NCBI GenBank assembly: GCA_003342895.1
Contig: PTFA01000031.1
Coordinates: 6,242,678 to 6,306,677, forward strand
Direction of reading: 5' to 3'
Source of the DNA: Casuarius casuarius
Taxonomy: Eukaryota > Chordata > Aves > Casuariiformes > Casuariidae
Length of the DNA: 64,000 bases
The position numbers were made by a program, and so were the translations under genes. The notes below the pieces were generated by a model. That model saw only the letters and a list, made by a program, of their open reading frames with translations, made no database searches and had not been told where the DNA came from. Position 1 is the stretch's first letter, and every line of letters begins with the position of its first letter. Shown here one piece after another: positions 1 through 48,029 of this stretch.

Positions 1-1542
1 ACCCTTTTGAACAATATGCAGTTCTGAACAACAGTGAAACAAATGTAAAATACATAAACAGCAGCTATTACACAGTTGTTGGCGTACATTAAATCGTATC
101 TGTTACTGCAGGTCGGAAGCTATTCAAAAGGAAACTGAATGACAAAGGAATTGTCAAAATCTACTAATCAGGTTCTAATTATCATCCCAAGTTCAACAAG
201 CAGTTCTATTAGCCAGCGTAAGTACAGTTTAATCTTTGTTTCATTGATGTATAAATGGGGTAACCATATTGCTATTTTTACATATAGTAAAATCTGTCAT
301 TTACACTATAAAGACACTGAACTTTAAATCTTTCAACTTTTAAAGAACACTTACTTTTACAATCAAAATTGAAATAAATAAATGAATAAATAAGAAACTA
401 AGAACAGCCACAGTAAACCAAAGCAAAAAAGGGTCAGTTTGGTGCACATTAAAATAGTGAGGTAGGATTGCATCCATCCATCTTACTACAAATACCTCCA
501 TAGAGAAACTGCATTGCCCACCAGCTGCTTAAGATGATCTTATCCTGCTACTATACTCAACAGTTTCTGCAAGTGTACTTAGGCATATGTTCCTGAAATA
601 ACAGCACAGAGGATGATGAAACAATGTCATCACCATCAACAACAAGCTCAAAGCTCTGTGAGAAGACAATATACTCATAAACCCAATGTTAACAGTACTG
701 TTTTCCCAATCAGGCCCGCAGAAATCAAAATATTCTATGTATAATATTCTCTGTATGCAACCGCCTGATGTATGTATTAGCATAATAAATATACAGCCTG
801 AACTGTGAAAATCCAGCTCTGTATAGTACCACTTACACAAGCGACAAATATAAGACATTACAATGAACATTTAAGAAGTTCTTAATCATATCAACTATGC
901 ACCTGTTTCTTAATTACAAATATACTGAAGCCAATAACAACAGAAGCACAAGTCACAAGAAGTTTCAGAATTTTTTTTATTTAAACTCATATCTGTTTCC
1001 AGTAAATTCAGCATGACTGACTGTCTAAAGAATAAAATCAATCTCTTCAAATTTAAGGTTAAATCTTACACAAAATTAATGCCTTTTAAAAAGAGATTGT
1101 ACACTGATTCTTGTCAATATTAATCCCAGAAGCGTAAGAATTTCACTTTCCTCTTCCTAAATAAACCTTTCCCAGGTATAACAACAAAAAATGTATGTTT
1201 TAGGTTTACAGGACCAGAAACTAATACTAAGTATAAACCTACATCCTAATGCAGCCTACTCAGAACTGCAACCTCTCATTTCCAATCTATTCATGTCTCT
1301 TCTCTAAAATTATTTATCCAGAGCACTTGGAAAGGCAATATATTTACACAAAGAGAAATTTGTGTCTTCATGTAGTACAAGGCATACACATTTCTTTCAT
1401 TCTCTTAAGCAATCATCTATGTTGCAGTATCATAATACCTCCTCTTAAAAATAAAAGTCGTCTTCTCTGGCCTTCGTAATACTCAGAATTACATAAGAAA
1501 TCAAGCTTCTAAACGCGTTTTCACATTATGGTATCATCTTAC
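1..1542 (-). other. CDK13 intron 7 (partial)
   Basis: AT-rich non-coding sequence after exon 7. No open frame here resembles a protein and no repeat family was recognised. The next CDK13 exon lies beyond the left edge. Confidence 0.8.
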
Positions 1543-37577
<36,035 letters not shown>

Positions 37578-37740
37578 CGAGATCACTCAGGGCCGAAGAC
37601 GAGGACGCGGCCTAGGGAATCCGCCGCCGCCGCCTTCAGGGCGATGCCGGCGCCATGGAGACACGGCGCCGCGCCGGCACACCGGGCCCCGCCGGCCGCG
37701 GGGTCTCGCTCGCTCCCCTCGCTCGCTCCGCCGGCGCCCG
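37578..37740 (-). other. CDK13: CDK13 5' UTR (part visible between start codon and gap)
   Basis: GC-rich leader sequence lies immediately upstream of the CDK13 start. It carries a small GCC/GCG repeat near 37620-37635, the in-frame TGA just before the start, and the 7-codon uORF. The transcription start is not visible and may lie inside the N gap or beyond it. Confidence 0.6.
37636..37656 (-). CDS. Upstream ORF in the CDK13 leader, 7 codons (MAPASP-stop)
   Basis: An ATG at 37656 opens a frame reading ATGGCGCCGGCATCGCCCTGA, ending 58 bases before the CDK13 ATG. Its context is CTCC-ATG-G, weak at -3 but with G at +4. The main ATG has T at -3 and C at +4, also weak. If the transcript start is upstream of 37656, this small uORF could tune translation. 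No evidence of translation is available. Confidence 0.4.
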   Translation of the reverse strand: MAPASP

Positions 37741-38059
37741 NNNNNNNNNNNNNNNNNNNNNNNNNNNNNNNNNNNNNNNNNNNNNNNNNNNNNNNNNNNN
37801 NNNNNNNNNNNNNNNNNNNNNNNNNNNNNNNNNNNNNNNNNNNNNNNNNNNNNNNNNNNNNNNNNNNNNNNNNNNNNNNNNNNNNNNNNNNNNNNNNNNN
37901 NNNNNNNNNNNNNNNNNNNNNNNNNNNNNNNNNNNNNNNNNNNNNNNNNNNNNNNNNNNNNNNNNNNNNNNNNNNNNNNNNNNNNNNNNNNNNNNNNNNN
38001 NNNNNNNNNNNNNNNNNNNNNNNNNNNNNNNNNNNNNNNNNNNNNNNNNNNNNNNNNNN
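37741..38059. other. Assembly gap (319 N)
   Basis: A run of N lies inside the GC-rich island, between the visible leader of CDK13 and the motif-rich promoter segment. Its stated size may not be the real size. The transcription start and some 5' UTR may be hidden here. Confidence 0.99.
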
Positions 38060-38278
38060 CCCGCAGCCGGGCCCCGGCCGGGCGGCGGGGTCAGGCCGTG
38101 TCAGGCCGCCTGCTGGCGAGGCGGCGCGCGGCCCTCCGCTCGCCCCCAGTCCCCTTACCCTGCCTGGCGGGGCCCCGCGGCCCGGTCCCGCGTCACCGGC
38201 CGCCGGGAGCGCTCGCGCGGCCTCCGCGCTGCCTGCGGCTGACACACGCATACACACACACCGGGGACACGGCGCGGG

Positions 38279-38288
38279 GCGCATGCGC
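38279..38288. promoter_or_regulatory. NRF1 site, perfect palindrome GCGCATGCGC
   Basis: The ten bases match the palindromic NRF1 consensus exactly. NRF1 sites are typical of TATA-less CpG-island promoters of housekeeping genes. It lies 702 bases, by assembly coordinates, upstream of the CDK13 start. Confidence 0.7.
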
Positions 38289-38320
38289 GGGGCCGGCGGC
38301 AAGGGGGAGCCGCGCCTTCG

Positions 38321-38325
38321 CCAAT
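38321..38325 (+). promoter_or_regulatory. CCAAT box (NF-Y type)
   Basis: The sequence TTCGCCAATCCC contains a CCAAT core on the plus strand, 33 bases from the NRF1 palindrome. NF-Y acts in either orientation. Support comes mainly from its position in the motif cluster. Confidence 0.45.
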
Positions 38326-38369
38326 CCCGCTCGGGGCCGGCGCTCGTGGAGCCGGGACAGCGGCCCAAG

Positions 38370-38379
38370 TCTCGCGAGA
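38370..38379. promoter_or_regulatory. TCTCGCGAGA promoter palindrome
   Basis: This is a perfect copy of the TCTCGCGAGA element, which drives many TATA-less CpG-island promoters and has been linked to ZBTB33 (Kaiso) among other factors. A related TCTCGCGG lies about 80 bases further right, at 38448-38455. Confidence 0.65.
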
Positions 38380-38418
38380 GGGCCGCGCCGCTCCTCCCCT
38401 CCCCCCACCCCCACTCCC

Positions 38419-38448
38419 CGCGTCGCGTCGCGTCGCGTCGCGTCGCGT
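38419..38448. repeat. (CGCGT)6 pentanucleotide tandem repeat
   Basis: Six perfect copies of CGCGT lie in the promoter island between the TCTCGCGAGA element and the ETS/RFX-like sites. Each unit carries two CpGs, giving a very dense methylation target that could vary in length between individuals. Confidence 0.95.
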
Positions 38449-38521
38449 CTCGCGGTAATGGCGGTGCGTGCGCCCCACGGAGGGAGGGGAGAAGGGGGAG
38501 AGGGCGCAGTTCCTGGCGCTG

Positions 38522-38534
38522 AGGTCAAAGGTCG
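38522..38534 (+). promoter_or_regulatory. DR1-like nuclear receptor element
   Basis: AGGTCA A AGGTCG is a direct repeat with one-base spacing, matching 12 of 13 positions of the HNF4/RXR-PPAR DR1 consensus. Its use is not shown by sequence alone. Confidence 0.4.
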
Positions 38535-38539
38535 CGCGG

Positions 38540-38569
38540 CACTTCCGCTGGCGGCGTTGCCACGGCGAC
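38540..38569. promoter_or_regulatory. ETS-like and RFX X-box-like sites
   Basis: CACTTCCGC (reverse complement GCGGAAGTG) near 38540 holds a GGAA ETS/GABP core. GTTGCCACGGCGAC at 38556-38569 resembles the RFX X-box palindrome GTTGCC-ATGG-CAAC, with its right half imperfect. Both fall in the same CpG-rich promoter block. Confidence 0.4.
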
Positions 38570-41500
38570 GCGGCGCGGCCCTCCGCCTTCCCCGAGTCCC
38601 CTCACCCCGTCGCGGCCTCCCCCTGAGCCGGGGCCTCCCCTTGAGCTGCGGAAGCCGTGGCGGCTCAGCGCACCGCTCCCTGCGAAGCGGAGTTCACCTT
38701 CGCAGTGCTCCCCTCAGGCGGGCACAGTAACGCCAGGGGCTGAGGGGCCGAACAGGAGAATTCAGTTTAAAATTCAGGATGCTCAAGGCAGTCTCAGAGT
38801 TCAGCCCCACACCTGCCCTGCTAAGGCCGTATGCACCGTCTGTGTCGGCTTTTTGGTTTGTAGTAAATAATGGTATGCCAAAGCCGTGGAAAATGCAAGT
38901 TGCCTAAAGAGACTATAGTAACACATCAGAGAAACGGGCATCGCTCAAGCTTTCCCACCTTCCCCAAATGGTGGTATTACCATCCTAGGCAGTTTTCATG
39001 GCTGAAAAAAGTTAAAAGCGTAAAAGACTAAAAGGTGTCAGTATAAAGCTCCAAGAATCACCACTCTTTGGAAAACCTCTGAGCCAACTGTTGTGGATGG
39101 AATACCAATTTTGCAGGGGAATGTATATAAAGAAGACAAAACAGTCTAGGAGTTTTGTGCATATTTCTACACTGAAAGACATAAAACATATTACCCGACA
39201 AAACCCAAAGTTCAGTAGAGGAGAGCTATTGAGGTCTCTTTTAAAGTGAATCGTACTGTATGATAAAGCTTATTTCAGCTACAAAAAGAGTCCTCCCACA
39301 TGTAACAAGAAGCAGCTCTAAACTTTCTACTAGCTAGCTCAATCATAAATTCTGTCCAAATAAAAATTTTCATATAAAGGATGTCATTTAATAACCAAGT
39401 TTTAATCCGATCTAGGAGCAAGTGTATTTCCTCTAAACAAGGGCAGCACAAGCAAAAATCCAGCTAACTGGTCCCTGGCCTTAGAGAAGACTCTGCAGTC
39501 ACATAGCCGCCTCACCTTACATGCCACCAGACAGTGACAGCAGGAAGAGTACAGATCTCCAGGGAACAAGGTTAAAATCCAGGGCCCAGGTACAACTGCA
39601 GCAAGTAAAAATGCACATGCAGCCTTGAGGTCTACAGATGTGGAAGTGATCTATACACATGTTTCAAGAAGATCCAAAGAACCTGCTGACTGATGCAAGG
39701 ATGCTGGGGCCACTAAAATGCCTTTTATATGTTTCTCCATGTAGTCAAATTGACTGTTAACCTGATATTGAAATTATTCCAGTAAGATACTGCAACTTAA
39801 GCAATGCTTTGACTGAAAATTACAAATGTAATTAATGTATAGGCTAACAACCTACCAGAATGTACAGAATGACTAAATGAGAGAGGAAAGAACAGTTACA
39901 GGCTTTCGAGCTCTTCCCTCAGATATTTAGAGTCTGAAAATGAAATAAAAAACAGCCAAACAAAAGAAAACTTTCAGGTGGTGGACTAAATATCTTTTCT
40001 CTTAGATGAGGCAGCAGGTTAGAGACAAGGTTTAGCGATGCATGCAAGAAGATGTTAACATACTGCAACGAAATGTTTCTTTCCTGTTAGCAAATTGCTT
40101 GGTCATTGCTACTGTTTGTGACCAGCAAAGTTGCTAAAGGCTTTCTGAAAGTGAGTTTGTGTTGGAGTATTTTGTTCTCTCAGCAATTCAGTTAAGAGTA
40201 GCAATAAGAGGAGACCTAATAAAATACTTGTGAGATACCAAGTTTGTTAAAGTTGTCCTGTGTGCAACTTTTTCATCATGCTTAGCCTCTGTATGAAAGC
40301 CTGCTTTGGTAGGAATTGCCCTAGCCACGTAAAGATGTTTCCAGGCTGCAAACACACGATTAGAGTTGATTCCCTGGGATATGCTCTTCTATAGCTCTTG
40401 TGACTGTGTAGCACAACCACATTGCCTTTTCTAGAGGGAAAGAAAAATGCCTTTTGTTTGGTGTGCAGAACTGTTTAAAGAGAATGCAGGAATACAGGAC
40501 TAGGGGGGTTGGGGGAAGAAGGTCACTGCAATATCTGTCTGAAGTTGTGCGCAGGGCCGAAGAATGTCAAAACCTAGTTGCTGACAAAGTGTGTGATAAA
40601 CCATTATTATTTTTTCACCATAGAAACCAGTGCGCTACTGTTACGCAAACCTGCCGTAAGCCTAAGTGAATTTAAGTGGTGGTGCATCATGTTACTAAAG
40701 CAATTCAGAGTAGGTTAAAAGCAGTCAGGTCCAGGAAATACAACAAGAGGCATAAAGCAGATTTAAGATTATCATCTCTATGTTCTTTGTTTTACTTTAA
40801 AAGTCTATATACTGCAGAGACTCTCATATGAGCCATTCTCCTTTCTCTGCATATCATTTGTTCCACAAAGCGACACCAATAATTTGCATCAAAACTAAGG
40901 ACTTGCATAATGACAAATCAGGTAAAACCAGTCTCCTACACATCTAAAATGAAGATTTTTTTTTCTTTAGCAAGATCATGGGATTGATGCATTTTGTTCA
41001 TTTACAGTACTCATATAGAGTGGCCTAGTCACACTAGGGGAAAGTAATGCCCTTCACCCTTCCTGCTTTAACTGATATACTAAGTACTATTAGTTCCCTA
41101 TGAGCGCAATCATCAAAGCAAATCCAGAGAATTCATCATGATCATGATTTAAACTGTTTTTACAAGTGAGTACTGAACTAAAGACAGATTTTTATAAGGT
41201 GAAAGCCTATTTCTACATGGGCAATCATCTTCTCTAGTGTGACAGCTGAAAGCAAGAACAGAATAGAATAGAGTTCGCTGTCTACTGTTGGCTGAAACAC
41301 TTGGGAAATTCCATAATAATAAAGCTTTGGGTTGAGATCAAGCACATGCTTAACAGGGAAACAGAAGATCCTCATTTTAGAAACCCAACAAGGTATCCAT
41401 CTGTCCCATATTTTGCTGGGAAAAGACAGTAAACCCACGCAGATAAAAGCAATTTTACTTAGCCTTTCCGCCGCCCCCCCCCCCCCAACACTTTTAAGGC

Positions 41501-44500
41501 AGCTGTTTGCAGCAACTCAGTTCATTAAAGCCTACTTTTTCCCTGTTTCAGCACACTACAGTCTCTCCTATGGCTCAGCCAGCACCTCGAACTGTAGCGC
41601 AAGCTACCCCTTGGAGGTTCGCTTTGTGTGCTTCCTTGAATTTGGAAAACATACAGAGAAGTCCAAAATGCAAGCAAATCCATGCAAGTATCAGCCTACA
41701 AGTAAACCTTTCCAATCAGCAGTATTGGGCTTGGCTCCTTCTTGCAACAGTGCAGAGGCCAGCAGAGACGCTGGGGAACTACTTAAATCCTTAGGCTAGA
41801 ACAGCCTTAACTCCAATCTTGGCATGTTGCTCTTTCTTTACACCATGGAGCAGAACAGCACTGTGGCCTAACCCAGCCTTCAGGGTAGGGCTATCCTGCA
41901 CTTTGCCCACCTTGTGCTTGGCATTGGCTTTGAGAGTGGAGAACAGCCACGCGAGGCATTAAAGATTCAGTCAAACCAATTATGTCTCCTGCAATAATGA
42001 ATGCATACAATATTTTTGTAATGCTTAATATTATGCAGAAGAGTTTTGCCAGGGTAAATGATTTTTCACCTACTATTCTGACTTGCTTAAGTGAGCATAG
42101 TCACTGGAGGGAAAAGAAAAAGCACAATACAATCAAGGCAGGGTAACCAGGCAAACTAAAAGAGAGCTCTGGAAAGCAGTTTACAAAAGTCTAGGTCCAA
42201 GTGAATTTTCCTGGTTTTATGTAGGTCCTTATTATTAACTTGTAAGTATGTGAACTCTACCTGGGTTAGAGCCTTAGATGAAAACACTCCTACTGCAAGG
42301 TATGCTTAACTGAACACTAAAGCAATTTCATTACTTCCTGAAAAATAAACATTTTTCTGATGTTTTACACTATTGAAAATAGTTTAAATTTTGCATATTT
42401 CTATTTTTCCTCCAACCTGCTCGAATGCTGATTTCAGACTCCAATGAAGTCTCAAGTTTTCTCTTCTCTTTTTTCTGCCCTCTTTACCTTTCACTTTCTC
42501 ACGATTTTATTGACTTTCACAGCAGCTTGAGCAGTTTGAGCTGCCTCTCTGCTGCCTATACTTCAATGCTTGTTCTGCTTGGCACTGCTTCTCAACTGAT
42601 TTTGTTTTGTTAGGTATATCTAACATACCACCCTGAATATCATCCTAAGTGCTTTAAGAAGAACTTGCTGCCTTTCCTTATAGACTTAATAGTCTTCTGG
42701 TCACCTTGCAGTCTAATTGTTGTTAGCTAGCCAACTACGTACTGTAAAATACATGACTAACAAAAAAACCCAAAAAACCACAAACCTCTTTTCCGCCATT
42801 GTACTTCAACTCCTTGAATCCCTCCAATGGATTCCTCCCTTTTCCCAGACCAAAGCAGCAGTATCCCTCCTTCAGTACATCATCAACTTCCAGCAAGCCT
42901 TCTTTTACAACTCTGCTATTTTACTCCACCCTTTATCTCTCTGTTCTGATTCACATTTCTTACAAAGACTATAATCAAAGCATTCATTACATGATTGTCT
43001 AATTATAGACATGCATGCACACACACACTTTCCTTCATGTTTTCTCTTAAAACCTATGCCTTGTTGAGAACACCTTCATTCGTTTTTCTCTTCTTTAATA
43101 ATCTCCCATAGCCTGGCGAAGGAAAGATCCTCACGTACTGGCCTGCCTGCTGGGTGATGTTAGAAATTTGGAAGGTAGTCACTACTGAATCACAAAGCGA
43201 CGTGAGATTTGTAAAACTCAACCTACATTTAAGGACAATGGGTGAAGCCATTTCAGGAGAGAAGGTTACTGGCCAAGAAGGATTACTGTGACCTAGCCCA
43301 TGGTGCATTTATTTTTCTTTGAACTGCGTTTACTCATGAACACGCTGTGCATCACAAAACTTCAACGTAGCACAGGGGTCAGTAGCAGCATACCTCATAT
43401 CCTCCTCGCTGTCCAAAGTGGAACGCTTCTCAGATTTAGTCTGTGTACATCGTCACATAGCTTTCTTTCTCCATAACATCAGCTTTGCTGATACCCTTTG
43501 CTGCTTATTGCATACGTGAATATTCAACAGCTATGAAGAGGTTCTCCAGTGTGTGTTGTGTGGCACACAGAAGCACACTCGCTGAAATAGATACACATCA
43601 GGCTTCTGGGATTAAAAACAAAAAAATAGAAAACCCAAACAACCAACTCCCAACCAAACACAGAAAACCCTTCAGTCTAGAAGCAGCTCTAGACACCATG
43701 GACAGTTACACAGAATGGGCTTGGCCAATTCAATACAGGCTGCAATTTCCAGTTTACTCCCAGGCATTCCCTAATATTTCTGGAGCAAAAATATATTATT
43801 TGGAAGAGCTGTGTGATTAACAATAGAGTTCTGGAGTCTTTGCATGTGGAATGAGCCTCATGGCTTGTAAGAGGAGCGCCTTCGCTAGAAGCCAGGCTTC
43901 TAATGATGGCAAGTTTTCTCTGCCTGCAAGTTGGTTACTGCAGATTGTAGAGGGATTTGCCAACAGCAGTCATCTCGGTGTTGGCAGCTCTCAGGCTAAT
44001 GGTAGCAGACGCTCTGGATTCAGCAGGGAAAAGCTACAGAAATCCATAGGGTCCTGGCATTACAAAGCGTATCTGAAACAGATGCCTTTCAGAGAACTGA
44101 ATTCTTCAGAAGCACTGAAGCCATTGATGGCACTGTGCCGACTGCTTGCTTCCCAAAGAGCCAGAAGACGTAAGATACATGACAACTTGTTTCCACAGGA
44201 CTTCATGGGGAAGAGTACATAGGAGGGAAAGGAGCACAAAAATAAAGTTAAAAGATATATTTTGGCAATTTCCTGCAATGTTGTGAGAATCAGTGTTCTG
44301 AAAAGGTCCACAGTTGGTTAGTCTGAAACAAGCTGAAACCTTATGCCTTAGGAGCTATGTCTTTGCAGATATCTGCTATTTTGCGAGGTGCTGTCTTATG
44401 CACAATGGATGAAAACAGTGGTAAACACTACAGAAAAACACACTTGGAAAGCTGAGGCCCAAAACGGCACCACCTCCAAAAGTATTTGGATGCCAACTCT

Positions 44501-47320
44501 GGAAAACGAGCCAGTAGAAGAGAACTTCCCTAGCAGCTAGGGAGGGAACTTAGGCTAAACCTTACGTAATTTTAAAATTACATATACATATTTTTAAACA
44601 AACACCTTAACTCATGCTCTGTTTTTACCCAAGTACTTTGTTGAATCTGGAAAAGCACACTAAGTCTGCCCAAGGTCTTTGTTCCAAGTGACTGTCCGCC
44701 TTCTTTAATATGATATTGTTAATACAAACTGATACTGACCTGTTCATGGACTAAGAAGGAGACTTTGCTACATACTTCGTGGGCAATGTTGCCACTTCTT
44801 TTTTGTTAAGGTTTTTGATGCATTTTCTTCCTTCCTTTTTTAAAGTTTCCATATCCTGTCTTTGTCACTATGATGTGTAAAGTCCCTAGCAGCAGCATCC
44901 TCATGCAGGACAGACTGGCAGTCCCCCAAGAGAAAGATAGTTAAGAAAAGTTTTCAGCAGTTTGGGAATCTTTATTTTTGAGCAGAATTCCTCAGGGCTC
45001 GTTTGCTGACCTGCTAGATTTGTGTTGCATTTTTTGTTTGTTTATTTGTTTTTCCTCCAGAGCAGCAAGGATTATCCAGAGTTCTTTCTAGTTTTGTTTC
45101 CAGTCTTCCAGTGTCAACTTGCTTCATTTCTTAGATAAATATAGTTCCCCCTCCACACACACAGAACTAGAAATTAAAACTTCTGTGGCGTCTGTAATAT
45201 CTGACCTGAATTCAATCAGACCATCATCCTACAGAGCTTGGATCTTTTTTTTGGCTAAGCATAGAAGATTTAGAAGACATCTTATTTTTACTCTCTGAAG
45301 TACTCCATGCATTCACATTTCTTGTAACCATTTTACAAAAATAGTCTGAGGTCTAAATGCATTGTCTTTCTCTGTTAATACCTCTGCCTTTTCTTGACTG
45401 CAGCTGTATCTTTGTTTTGCCCTGAGATTGTCTAGTGATTGAAGTACAATAATTCAAGTTTCCCAAGGCACTGTGGAAAAGCTAGCTAGATTAAATACTT
45501 CAGTGATTTTTCTTTCCAACCAGAATAAATGTTTCTGTGAACTCAGCTGTTAGAAAAGACAGAGAAGGATAAAGACTTGTATGTTCGTTGATCATGAGAC
45601 AACGGGATTTAACAGTGATAATGGCCAAATACAGCCCATAATCTATAAAAGAGTTTTGAGAAAAATTAATGCCATCTTTAGGTCACTGAAAAATCATTGA
45701 GTCTGCATCAGTTCTGGTCATTCTCACTCAGAGAAAGATTAAGTCAAATCACAACAGGTGTAGAATAGGCTACAAGGGTATCAGTGGTACGGAGATCGTA
45801 TTTTTAGGAGGAGATGAGCAGAGCATGGTTAGTCTTGCATAACAAAGACTAGCAGGAAATCTCATTGTTCTGTAAAATTAGCTTGAGGGTAGAAAAGGAG
45901 ATAAACACCTCGAAAGAAGAACTATTTGCACTAAAAGACTGAGTTAGTGCAAGTAGCTATAAACAAACCGCCCATAAACACAGGCTGGAAAAGCATGTTT
46001 CTTTCTCATTAAAAGAATGAGATTTTGGAGTCATCTGCTAGTAGAAGGAACCAAATTGTGGAACCCAGCAAGGGATGGAGCTTGATCAGTCTATCAAAGG
46101 GATTTCATCATTCATGAAAGACTGATGTGGCTGCCTGCAATAGTGGAAGCCTGAGCTTTGTGAAAAATAAGATCCTTTCCGATTCTACGTCATCATAACT
46201 AATGAATTTCTGTAAGGGTTTTGCCTCTTCTAATTTTGTATGGTAGTGAATTTTCCACACTGGAAATGTGGCAAATCCCCCACATTAGAATGGTGCTCAG
46301 ATCTTCTTCTTGAGAGAATAACTCAAGTAGGAGCCTGAATCATGCTACTTGAGAGACATAAACTTCACTGCTCTGGAATGGTCGTTATTAGCCAGGAAGA
46401 CTTATCTTCATCCTTTAGCACCAAGAAGAAAAAAATGTTCTTAATCTAAAATTGCCAGCAAATTACCCTGCTTGAATATTAGGAGAAGAAGAAACAAGAT
46501 CTCCTAAGACTTTTCCTACAGAATATGCATCTCTCTCCTATCATCTTGTCTTCTCTTTTAAATAGTCCTTTCAAAACAAATGAAAAACATTATCTTCCAT
46601 GCCTCTAGTCTTCTCTTTCCCTTCTTTGGGCTTTGTTGCTAACTGACACCAGTCTGAATAGAGCTTTCTAGCTTTTCAGCTTCTGAAACATCCCTGCCAA
46701 GACAGACTCCTTGCCTGCTGATGGGAGAAACTTGCATAGTCACTGCTTAGTCCCAGCTCCTTTGGGAAAACAATCTATTTATTCTTCCTAAAGCTGTCAG
46801 GATAGAACTTCATCTGTTGCTGAAGTGGTCTTAGCTTTGGGTGAAAAGATCTATGCTGCCCTGCTTCCACCCAGCCTCAGACTGCAGAGCCCCGCCCCGC
46901 CCCCCCCCCCCTTTTTTTTTTTAAATCTCCCTTGTCCACAAATACTGAGAACAAACATGTCGTTTCTTAGCACAGCATGCATTTCCTTTGCTGGCTGAAC
47001 TCTGCCCAAATGTGCTCAGATCTTGAGTCATGCAAGCGTGTTGGAACCAGTGGAGGGAGCAGCAAACCGCTTGCAACTTCACATGAAGGCCTGCTTCGGA
47101 TTTGCCACCCAATGCCTGGCCACTATCGTGAAAAGGGCAGCAATGAGTTTTAAGCTACTAGGTAGTTTCCTGTATGAATGCTTTGGAAAACCAGTTTGCA
47201 GAAAAGTTTCCCTAGAGGTCAGCATAGCAAAGAACATGAAGCTAGGAGAGAGACTGCATCAATACAAGCACTTCTGTTGCAAAATCTTTGTTCATCCTCC
47301 AAGCACCCTGTGGGGATGGC

Positions 47321-47393
47321 CTCTGATCAGTAGATCAGAGCTATTGGATAGTAGATCAGAGCTATAGTTGGGAGCTATTGGAATAGCTCCCAA
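47321..47393. repeat. Cluster of short inverted and direct repeats
   Basis: CTCTGATC/GATCAGAG form an 8-base stem with a 4-base loop (47321-47340). AGTAGATCAGAGCTAT (47329-47344) is repeated at 47350-47365. TTGGGAGCTATT/AATAGCTCCCAA (47368-47379 and 47382-47393) form a perfect 12-base stem with a 2-base centre. The region is intergenic. Confidence 0.85.
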
Positions 47394-47991
47394 TTCTGAA
47401 AGTAAACTAATACCGTTCATGCCATTCTCCCTCCAGACTTAGGAGTGAAATGTAACTTTTTTAACAACTTGGTACTTCCTGGGAAGGTGATATGATGATC
47501 CTACAATTGAAGTACGAAATTCTGCCTCAGAAGTTAAGGGGGTTAACTTTCCAGAGGTGCTGAATATAGAGATCTATAAATGAAGAGAGTCATAGAATTA
47601 TTTCTAGCTTTTGCATACAGCTTCCCATGTGATGTGTGACAGGTCATCTCGCTAATTTGTCTCAGTTTCTCCAAAAGTAATTGAGGAGAACAGCCTACAT
47701 TTTCATATGACCAAATTTTTTTTTTTTTTTTTAATGTCCAAGCTTACAGTAGCCCTCAGAGGATAGGTGAATGAAATACTTTATGGATTAAAAATGTGGA
47801 TTTTTGCAGACACCATTTATCCAAGTTGCATTTCAAAGGCAGCCTGGAATCCAAGTCTGCAGCCAGAAGTGCAGCTCCAGTGAAAAGTTTTGACCACATT
47901 AGTCATGAATGAATTCAGAGCCACTTCTAAGACCCTCGCACCTATTTAGCACTCACTGAATGCTTAGAATAATAACAGTTTACTCATCAAG

Positions 47992-48029
47992 AGGGCAAAG
48001 ATGCACAAGAAGGGCAAAGATGCACAAGA
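47992..48029. repeat. Perfect 19-bp tandem duplication
   Basis: AGGGCAAAGATGCACAAGA occurs twice head to tail with no mismatch, in intergenic DNA. The identity suggests a recent slippage or repair event. Confidence 0.9.

Noticed and set aside
37578..37586. Extension of CDK13 by three codons (GTG ATC TCG) before the ATG
   Set aside because: It would need a GTG start in a vertebrate nuclear gene. The ATG at 37577 matches the family N-terminus and an in-frame TGA sits just before.
41332..41799. 155-codon plus-strand open frame in the intergenic region
   Set aside because: There is no recognisable domain, it overlaps a 95-codon frame, and it crosses a C homopolymer (prone to length error) that could create the frame.
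43485..44222. Two consecutive plus-strand open frames (111 and 123 codons)
   Set aside because: They have no family resemblance, no splice context, and composition like the surrounding DNA.
46898..46922. CCCCGCC/C-run followed by T-run as a regulatory element
   Set aside because: It is a simple homopolymer junction (C then T) without a recognisable motif, most likely low-complexity sequence.
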